From the NCBI GenBank assembly GCA_011524905.1, contig WTJI01000009.1, positions 15,257-65,294 of the forward strand: a stretch of DNA of 50,038 nucleotides, given 5' to 3'. Positions 44,621-50,038 of this stretch are shown piece after piece. How positions within the stretch are numbered: position 1 is the first letter of the stretch; every line of letters begins with the position of its first letter. This DNA is from Flavobacteriales bacterium (lineage in GTDB: Bacteria; Bacteroidota; Bacteroidia; Flavobacteriales; Flavobacteriaceae). A program made the translations under genes and the position numbers. The notes under the pieces are model-generated. The model searched no databases and was not told where the DNA came from. It worked only from the letters and a program-made list of their open reading frames with translations.

Positions 44621-45223
44621 TTAAGATTGCAATAAAGCCACGGTGGCTTTGTGTTGTTCTAGGTGGTAAAAGTACAGCTTAAGTTGCTTTTTTTCTTGAT
44701 GGTGGACAACGGTTGCCGCTTGTTGGTCAAAAGGAGCAATAATAAGTTGTTGGTTGAGTTGTAGCCCCGGCCATTCAATAGCTTTATAGACTGCTTCTTT
44801 GGCGGTCCACAATTGAATACGTTCGGTAGTTGACTGGGCAAATTGTTCGGAAGGGTGGACAAATTTGGGGACAATGCGGTGGACTTGTTCTCGGATTTGT
44901 TCAACATCTACCCCCATAGGAACAGTTCCTACGGCTATAGCCGCATAACCACGAGCGTGAGAGATGGAAATGTGTTGATCCGGTAAACGGGGGATGCCAT
45001 TTGCGTCATGTTGCATGCTTTGCGGGTCAATCCCCGCTTGTTGTAATAGCCGCTGTACTGCCCAAATCCCTTTTCGGTGATTGCTGCTTTTGATCTTTGA
45101 CAGACGGGCAGCCAAGCGCGGGTACTTTTCCATACCCTCGGCAAGCACGGCTTCAGTTTCGGTCAACTTCCAAAGCCACAATTTCGCTGATGTCCCAATC
45201 ATGTAAGATCGATCAAAAGGCAT
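44621..45223 (-). CDS. 4'-phosphopantetheinyl transferase superfamily protein
   Basis: Transfers phosphopantetheine from CoA to a carrier protein. The 200 residues carry ISISHARGYAAIAV, the Mg-binding GVDVEQIR and LWTAKEAVYKA, the signature of the Sfp-like branch. It is the first gene of the minus-strand run into the thiamine locus (4-base gap). Function link to thiamine is not obvious; the run may just be a shared transcript. Target carrier proteins are not in the window. Confidence 0.92.
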   Translation of the reverse strand: MPFDRSYMIGTSAKLWLWKLTETEAVLAEGMEKYPRLAARLSKIKSSNHRKGIWAVQRLLQQAGIDPQSMQHDANGIPRLPDQHISISHARGYAAIAVGTVPMGVDVEQIREQVHRIVPKFVHPSEQFAQSTTERIQLWTAKEAVYKAIEWPGLQLNQQLIIAPFDQQAATVVHHQEKKQLKLYFYHLEQHKATVALLQS

Positions 45224-45254
45224 TGGGTAGAAGGATAAAAAGGTTGTAATTTTG
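45223..45254 (+). promoter_or_regulatory. ahcY promoter (TTG-N21-TAATTTTG)
   Basis: TTG at 45223-45225, 21-base spacer, TAATTTTG at 45247-45254, then 25 bases to the ATG. The -33 element overlaps the start codon of the divergent transferase gene. Confidence 0.65.
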
Positions 45255-45266
45255 CTGCATTATTTA

Positions 45267-45274
45267 CAAATATA
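45267..45274 (-). promoter_or_regulatory. Promoter -7 box of the transferase-thiamine operon
   Basis: TATATTTG on the minus strand, 43 bases before the ATG at 45223. It lies inside the ahcY leader, so the two divergent promoters overlap. No second TPP riboswitch is seen here. Confidence 0.5.
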
Positions 45275-45279
45275 GAACT

Positions 45280-46602
45280 ATGGAAACGAAAACAGACGCC
45301 ACTTATGTGCCATATAAAGTAAAAGACATCAGTCTAGCAGACTGGGGTCGGAAAGAAATCCATTTGGCCGAAGCCGAAATGCCTGGATTGATGGCACTTC
45401 GGGAAGAATATGGAAACAGCAAACCTCTGGCTGGAGCTCGTATTGCAGGTTGCTTGCACATGACAATTCAAACGGCAGTATTGATAGAAACCCTTGTGGC
45501 TCTAGGCGCTGAGGTGACATGGAGTTCATGTAATATTTTCTCAACCCAAGACCATGCCGCTGCCGCTATTGCTGCTGCAGGGATTCCTGTGTATGCCTGG
45601 AAAGGAATGAACGAAGAGGAGTTTGATTGGTGTATTGAGCAAACACTCTTTTTTGGAGAAGAAAAAGAACCCCTGAATATGATTCTAGACGACGGTGGCG
45701 ACCTGACCAATATGGTATTGGATCAATACCCTGAATTAGCAGATGGTATCAAAGGTTTATCAGAAGAAACGACAACAGGGGTGCATCGTTTGTATGAAAG
45801 AGTAAAAAATGGTACACTACCACTCCCTGCGATCAACGTCAATGACTCAGTGACCAAATCTAAATTTGATAACAAATACGGTTGTAAGGAAAGTGCTGTT
45901 GACGCTGTGCGCCGTGCTACAGATTTGATGATGGCTGGAAAGCGTGTAGTGGTTTGCGGTTATGGCGATGTTGGCAAGGGAACTGCTGCTTCCTTCCGTG
46001 GTGCTGGTGCTATTGTTACGGTAACGGAAATTGATCCAATATGTGCTTTACAAGCTTGTATGGATGGATATGAAGTTAAAAAACTAGCCACTGTTATTAG
46101 CAACGCTGACATTGTAGTTACAGCTACTGGCAACAAAGATATCTTGAAAGGGGCTGACTTTTTGGCGATGAAAGATAAAGCGATAGTCTGTAATATAGGC
46201 CACTTTGACAACGAAATTGATATGGCCTGGCTCAACGAAAACTATGGCCATACCAAGTCTGAAATTAAGCCACAAGTTGATCTCTACACACTCGAAGCAG
46301 GTAAAGAAATTATCGTATTGGCCGAAGGACGTCTGGTCAATCTGGGATGTGCCACAGGACATCCTAGCTTTGTGATGAGCAACTCTTTTACCAATCAAAC
46401 CCTGGCGCAAATTGAATTGTGGACAAATACAGATCAATATGAAAACAAGGTCTATATGTTACCCAAAAAACTGGATGAAAAAGTAGCTGCCCTTCACCTT
46501 AAAAATTTAGGTGCGGAACTGGAAAATCTCAGTGGTGATCAGGCCGAATATATTGGTGTTACAGTAGAAGGACCATTCAAACCTGATTATTATCGCTACT
46601 AA
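45280..46602 (+). CDS. ahcY: Adenosylhomocysteinase
   Basis: NAD-dependent hydrolysis of S-adenosylhomocysteine to adenosine and homocysteine, relieving inhibition of methyltransferases. The 440 residues contain [33 protein letters not shown], the [13 protein letters not shown] segment, the NAD site [21 protein letters not shown] and the C-terminal KPDYYRY with the conserved Lys and Tyr. It is a single-gene unit with its own promoter and a shared terminator. Confidence 0.98.
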   Translation: METKTDATYVPYKVKDISLADWGRKEIHLAEAEMPGLMALREEYGNSKPLAGARIAGCLHMTIQTAVLIETLVALGAEVTWSSCNIFSTQDHAAAAIAAAGIPVYAWKGMNEEEFDWCIEQTLFFGEEKEPLNMILDDGGDLTNMVLDQYPELADGIKGLSEETTTGVHRLYERVKNGTLPLPAINVNDSVTKSKFDNKYGCKESAVDAVRRATDLMMAGKRVVVCGYGDVGKGTAASFRGAGAIVTVTEIDPICALQACMDGYEVKKLATVISNADIVVTATGNKDILKGADFLAMKDKAIVCNIGHFDNEIDMAWLNENYGHTKSEIKPQVDLYTLEAGKEIIVLAEGRLVNLGCATGHPSFVMSNSFTNQTLAQIELWTNTDQYENKVYMLPKKLDEKVAALHLKNLGAELENLSGDQAEYIGVTVEGPFKPDYYRY

Positions 46603-46627
46603 AAGAAAATAAACTTTAGCTATAAAA

Positions 46628-46655
46628 AAACCCGCTTAATGCGGGTTTATTTTTG
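46628..46655. terminator. Bidirectional terminator between ahcY and rpmA
   Basis: Stem AAACCCGC / GCGGGTTT with a five-base loop (TTAAT). It is followed by ATTTTTG on the plus strand and by TTTTTTT on the minus strand, so it can stop both convergent transcripts. Confidence 0.9.
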
Positions 46656-46670
46656 TTTGCTTTGAAGTTC

Positions 46671-46931
46671 TTAAGCTTCAAAAGGGATGATCGAAACGTA
46701 GGACTTGTTGTCTCTTTTCTTGGTAAACTGAACCAACCCATCCACTTTAGCATGAAGGGTGTGATCTTTTCCAAGATAAACGTTTTCACCTGGATTATGG
46801 GCAGTTCCTCTTTGACGAACGATAATGTTACCCGCACGGGCGGCTTGTCCACCAAATATTTTAACGCCCAGTCGTTTCGATTCGGATTCTCTACCGTTTT
46901 TCGAACTTCCTACTCCTTTTTTGTGAGCCAT
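46671..46931 (-). CDS. rpmA: 50S ribosomal protein L27
   Basis: Large-subunit protein of 86 residues that reaches the peptidyl-transferase centre. [24 protein letters not shown] and [16 protein letters not shown] are diagnostic. It starts directly with MAHKKG, so it lacks the cleaved N-terminal extension found in Firmicutes. Follows rplU by 17 bases. Confidence 0.97.
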   Translation of the reverse strand: MAHKKGVGSSKNGRESESKRLGVKIFGGQAARAGNIIVRQRGTAHNPGENVYLGKDHTLHAKVDGLVQFTKKRDNKSYVSIIPFEA

Positions 46932-46948
46932 GGTGCTTTAATTTTAAA

Positions 46949-47509
46949 TTATTTACTTAATGCTTCGATTAGCTCGGCTTTCTTCATGGAAGAGTAGCCA
47001 GCGATTTGTTTTTCTTTGGCGATAGCTTTCAACTCAGCTACAGTTTTACCACTAATATCAGCGGCGGGCTTAGCGGTAGCTTTTTTAGCAGTTGGTTTGG
47101 CAGCGGCTTTTTTGGGTGCTGCTTTGGCTTTTTCATCTTTGGCAGAAGTTTCTGCTTTGGGAGCTGCAGCTTTCTTAAGTGTTGTTTTTTTGGCGCCACT
47201 CGCTTGGATTCCCTCTATAATAAGTTCCGTTAAGGCTTGGCGGTGGCCATTCTTTACTCGATAACCTTTTCTGCGTTTCTTTTTGAAAACGATAACTTTA
47301 TCCCCTTTGAGGTGGTTGGTTATCTTGGCTTCTACCGAAGCTCCGTCTATAGCCGGGGCGCCAACAGTTACTTTTTTTCCATCGTCTAATAACAATACTT
47401 TATCAAAGGAAATTTTGGCTCCTTCTTTGGCATCAAGACGGTGTACGAAAAGCTTTTGGTCTTGCGCAACCTTAAATTGCTGCCCTGCTATCTCTACAAT
47501 TGCGTACAT
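46949..47509 (-). CDS. rplU: 50S ribosomal protein L21 with long C-terminal extension
   Basis: Residues 1 to about 103 are a normal L21 ([20 protein letters not shown], then [22 protein letters not shown]). About 83 further residues follow: a Lys/Ala-rich linker, then [20 protein letters not shown] and [14 protein letters not shown], which resemble the Rho N-terminal/SAP-like helical fold seen in DNA- or RNA-binding proteins. Such extensions occur in Bacteroidota L21. First gene of the rplU-rpmA unit. Confidence 0.95.
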   Translation of the reverse strand: MYAIVEIAGQQFKVAQDQKLFVHRLDAKEGAKISFDKVLLLDDGKKVTVGAPAIDGASVEAKITNHLKGDKVIVFKKKRRKGYRVKNGHRQALTELIIEGIQASGAKKTTLKKAAAPKAETSAKDEKAKAAPKKAAAKPTAKKATAKPAADISGKTVAELKAIAKEKQIAGYSSMKKAELIEALSK

Positions 47510-47528
47510 GTTTGTCTATTTTGGACGG

Positions 47529-47558
47529 CAAATATACAGCTTTTCATTCATTGAACAA
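47529..47558 (-). promoter_or_regulatory. rplU-rpmA promoter (TTG-N19-TATATTTG)
   Basis: On the minus strand: TTG at 47558-47556, 19-base spacer, TATATTTG at 47536-47529, then 19 bases to the rplU ATG. One of the best promoter matches in the window. Confidence 0.75.
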
Positions 47559-47570
47559 GGCAAAAACAGG

Positions 47571-47957
47571 TTAACGTTGCTCTCGATCCATCAAGTAGTC
47601 CAAGGAATATTTTCCAGGGCCTGTTAAGAATAATAGTAAATAGCCAAACAGATAGAGTAAAGCCATTTCCATTTTACGGAAAGGATCATCGCCATGGACG
47701 ATAAAAGCTGCCACTGCCATAGCAATAATTGGAAACAAACTCGCCCAACGGGTTTTAAAACCCATAATAACAAAAAGTGGGGCAAAAACTTCGGCCAAGA
47801 CGATCAGAAACAAAGATATTTCAGGCCCGAGACCAATGGGGTCGCCGAATTTGATTTCATCCGCAAAGAGGCGTTCCCATTTGCTCATCCCATGGGTCAA
47901 AAAAAAGGAGGATAAAGCGACGCGCCATAACAAAAGACCCGAATGCAGGTAATACAT
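47571..47957 (-). CDS. DoxX family membrane protein
   Basis: A 128-residue inner-membrane protein with about four helices (LLLWRVALSSFFLTHGMSKW, ISLFLIVLAEVFAPLFVIMGF, ASLFPIIAMAVAAFIVHG, LLYLFGYLLLFLTG), the DoxX-type layout. The family is linked to quinone or redox functions, but the role here is unknown. It lies 12 bases after rfbB, so it is probably co-transcribed with the rhamnose genes. Confidence 0.87.
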   Translation of the reverse strand: MYYLHSGLLLWRVALSSFFLTHGMSKWERLFADEIKFGDPIGLGPEISLFLIVLAEVFAPLFVIMGFKTRWASLFPIIAMAVAAFIVHGDDPFRKMEMALLYLFGYLLLFLTGPGKYSLDYLMDREQR

Positions 47958-47969
47958 ATTGCTGAATTT

Positions 47970-48965
47970 TTATGATTTGTACTTACTAAGATACCAAAGA
48001 ATTGTTTCATTAAGAGCTTGTTCAAAAATGGCTTGCGGTGCCCAACCCAATTCATTTTTAAGTTTACTTGCATTAATGGCATAGCGGTAGTCGTGTCCTT
48101 TTCGGTCAGTAACATGTTCTATCAACTCCAAAGAAGCGCCCTTGGGTCTCCCTAGTAAAGCATCAGTTTGGTGGATGAGTTCGTGAACGAGATCGATATT
48201 ACGTTTTTCATTATTCCCTCCAATAGCATACGTTTCCCCAACTTTTCCATGGTGAAAAACGGTATCTATGGCATGGATGTGATCTTTAACATAGAGCCAA
48301 TCTCGAATGTTGATCCCTTCGCCATAGACCGGCAGTGGTTTTTGTTGAACAATATTTTTAATAAAAAGGGGGATCAATTTTTCGGGGTGTTGATGGGGTC
48401 CATAATTGTTGGAGCAGTTAGAAATAAGTACAGGTAATTTGTAGGTGTGGAAAAAAGCTCTGACAAAATGATCGGAACTGGCTTTGGATGCCGAATAAGG
48501 AGATCTGGGATCATAGGGGGTGGCTTCTGTAAAATACCCTGTTTCGCCAAGGCTACCAAAAACCTCGTCAGTAGAAATATGGTAAAAACGGTGGTCTTGT
48601 AGGCTTTTCCAGTGCTCTTTGGCCGATTGTAATAAATTGAGTGTACCCATTACATTGGTTTCAGCAAAAACAGCTGGATTTTCAATGGAATTATCAACAT
48701 GGGACTCGGCAGCTAGATGAAGAACGTGTTGGAAGTCATAAGTTTGAAACAGTTTTTGTACAAAGGGACGATTTCGAATATCGCCTTGAACAAAAGTGTA
48801 ATTTGGTGCTTCTTTTACGGCTTCTAAGACGGTTAGATCCGCGGCATAGGTCAAGGCGTCCAGATTGATAATGTGGTACTCAGGGTAATTTTGAACCCAA
48901 TAGAGTGTTAAATGTGAACCGATAAAACCCGCTCCACCTGTTATTAATATCGTTGGTTTACTCAT
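47970..48965 (-). CDS. rfbB: dTDP-glucose 4,6-dehydratase
   Basis: Second step of dTDP-L-rhamnose synthesis, making dTDP-4-keto-6-deoxyglucose. The 331 residues show the NAD motif TGGAGFIGSHL, AAESHVDNSI, the catalytic STDEVFG (Asp-Glu pair) and YSASKASSDH (Tyr/Lys). NNYGPHQHPEKLIP and GEGINIRDWLYV follow. The start overlaps rfbD by eight bases. Confidence 0.96.
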   Translation of the reverse strand: MSKPTILITGGAGFIGSHLTLYWVQNYPEYHIINLDALTYAADLTVLEAVKEAPNYTFVQGDIRNRPFVQKLFQTYDFQHVLHLAAESHVDNSIENPAVFAETNVMGTLNLLQSAKEHWKSLQDHRFYHISTDEVFGSLGETGYFTEATPYDPRSPYSASKASSDHFVRAFFHTYKLPVLISNCSNNYGPHQHPEKLIPLFIKNIVQQKPLPVYGEGINIRDWLYVKDHIHAIDTVFHHGKVGETYAIGGNNEKRNIDLVHELIHQTDALLGRPKGASLELIEHVTDRKGHDYRYAINASKLKNELGWAPQAIFEQALNETILWYLSKYKS

Positions 48966-49821
48966 TTTTATTCATTTGATGAATACATTCAGCTAGTGCA
49001 TCTTGCCAGCTTCTGATGTTGATGCCTAAATAGGATTGTATTTTTTCGGTTTGCAAAATGGCTTTTTGGGGGCGTATAGCCAAAGTTGGATAAGCTGTTG
49101 TAGGAACAGGTAAAAGTTGTGTTTGTATTTTGGAAAGTATGGTGATTTCTCTGGCGAATTCAAACCAGTTGGTGGTTCCTGTATTGACCATATGAAAAAT
49201 CTCAGTTTGCTTTGGGTATTTTTCTAAGATCTTCAAACTGACCACGGCCAAATCTTTTGCGTAAGTAGGGCTTCCCCATTGGTCATTGACTACTTGTAGT
49301 TCCTCCTTTTGAAGACCCAACTTTCGTATGGTTTTAACAAAATTTTTTCCATATAAACTAAATACCCATGCTGTTCGTACGATGACCATCGGTTTTTTTG
49401 CATTTAGCAATAACGCCTCCGCTTTTGCCTTGGACTGCGCATAGACACCAAAAGGGGTAATGATGTCACTTTCGGAATAAGTTCCTTTTTTTTGTGAGCC
49501 AAAAACGTAGTCTGTGGAAAAAGATATCAACTTAAGGTTGTATTTTTCTGCTGCAAAAATAAGGTTGGCAACTCCATTTTCATTGACTGCAAAGGCTTGT
49601 TCAGGATCTTTTTCAGCCTGATCTACTTGCGTGTAGGCAGCAGTGTTAATAATGGCAGTGATTGCATGTTGGGTGATAAAATTCTCAAGGTCCTGGGGTT
49701 GGGTAATATCAACAATGGCTTTATCAGGGAAGAAAAACTGCCACTGTGGATAGAAGCCTACCAATTTTTCCAAGCTTTGTCCAAGTTGACCTTTCCCGCC
49801 TGTAACCAATACCTTATGCAT
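48958..49821 (-). CDS. rfbD: dTDP-4-dehydrorhamnose reductase
   Basis: Last step of dTDP-L-rhamnose synthesis. I chose ATG at 49821 (MHKVLVTGGKGQLGQSLEKL, 287 residues), which gives the standard N-terminal cofactor motif and overlaps rfbC by eight bases. A 34-codon upstream extension lies over rfbC. Motifs: INTAAYTQVDQAEKD, SFSTDYVFGS and the catalytic YAQSK. Confidence 0.95.
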   Translation of the reverse strand: MHKVLVTGGKGQLGQSLEKLVGFYPQWQFFFPDKAIVDITQPQDLENFITQHAITAIINTAAYTQVDQAEKDPEQAFAVNENGVANLIFAAEKYNLKLISFSTDYVFGSQKKGTYSESDIITPFGVYAQSKAKAEALLLNAKKPMVIVRTAWVFSLYGKNFVKTIRKLGLQKEELQVVNDQWGSPTYAKDLAVVSLKILEKYPKQTEIFHMVNTGTTNWFEFAREITILSKIQTQLLPVPTTAYPTLAIRPQKAILQTEKIQSYLGINIRSWQDALAECIHQMNKNE

Positions 49822-50038
49822 ACAAGGATGAATCAGAATCAAAAAGTACAGCCTCATGAAACAGAGGATTTTTTTTGTCTTTATCAGATACCACCCAATC
49901 TTTTTTGGGTAGCTGCCAATCAATAGCTAAATGGGGGTCATCAAACTGAATACTCCGTTCACTAGGCTTATGATAGTAATTATCTACTTTATATTGAAAA
50001 ATAGAAGAGGGACTCAACGTTATATAACCGTGAGCAAA
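49814..50038 (-). CDS. rfbC: dTDP-4-dehydrorhamnose 3,5-epimerase, C-terminal part
   Basis: The window cuts this gene; 74 C-terminal residues remain of about 180. They read FAHGYITLSPSSIFQYKVDNYY, then DPHLAIDWQLPKKDWVVSDKDKKNPLF, the end of the RmlC cupin, including the Tyr-rich strand near the active site. Base 50038 is the first base of a codon, so the frame continues past the edge. It precedes rfbD and rfbB in one operon; rfbA would be expected nearby, outside the window. Confidence 0.92.
   Translation of the reverse strand, partial: FAHGYITLSPSSIFQYKVDNYYHKPSERSIQFDDPHLAIDWQLPKKDWVVSDKDKKNPLFHEAVLFDSDSSLYA

Noticed and set aside
46653-47627. Several plus-strand open frames opposite rplU and rpmA
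   Set aside because: They mirror Lys/Ala-rich coding sequence of the ribosomal genes on the other strand and have no family resemblance.
1-50038. Mobile elements, defence systems, tRNA or rRNA genes
   Set aside because: I looked for transposases, integrases, CRISPR repeats, restriction or toxin genes and tRNA-like cloverleafs in the gaps and found none.

Overview
The window looks like chromosomal DNA of a Bacteroidota member, most likely a flavobacterium. The signs are TAnnTTTG promoter boxes ahead of many genes, the SUF operon ending in sufT and a DUF2480 gene, a lycopene cyclase of the kind used for zeaxanthin-type pigments, DUF3127, many surface lipoproteins, a TonB-dependent receptor, and a ribosomal protein L21 with a long basic tail. 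I see no insertion sequence, integrase, CRISPR array, rRNA or tRNA. Genes are packed tightly and about 50 can be called.

Layout. 1-1246: glycosyltransferase cut by the left edge. 1252-7613 (minus): Fe-S assembly operon sufA-B-C-D-S-E-T-DUF2480. 7715-12206 (minus): four exported proteins, namely a MauG/MbnH-like di-haem protein, an MbnP-like protein, a seven-repeat propeller lipoprotein and a choice-of-anchor-B lipoprotein. 12255-16307: thiL, a ZIP transporter, lycopene cyclase and a polyprenyl diphosphate synthase. 16409-25042 (plus): tetR-tolC-RND efflux operon running on into aspS and a small membrane protein. 25043-30767: cold shock gene, tadA, dxs and polA. 30883-34201: AraC regulator, PhyH-type dioxygenase, short-chain dehydrogenase and an HMCES/YedK protein. 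34355-37038: rplM-rpsI-rpsB-tsf. 37107-40702: tag, DUF3127, histidine kinase, HIT protein, greA and a Rieske-like lipoprotein.

40699-45223 (minus) is the most informative region. It holds a phosphopantetheinyl transferase, a YkoF-like thiamine-binding protein, a PnuC-family transporter and a NadR-kinase-like ATPase. After these come a TPP riboswitch and a TonB-dependent receptor. Together they form a thiamine uptake locus in which the NadR-like ATPase is a candidate thiamine kinase. Its proposed product, thiamine phosphate, is the substrate of ThiL encoded at 12255-13304.

45280-50038: ahcY (plus), then rpmA and rplU (minus), then a dTDP-rhamnose operon rfbC-rfbD-rfbB-doxX (minus) cut by the right edge.

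Two patterns span the window. Five of nine convergent gene pairs overlap by exactly four bases at their stop codons. Three genes (thiL, tadA, dxs) have the promoter box exactly four bases before the ATG, which suggests leaderless mRNAs.
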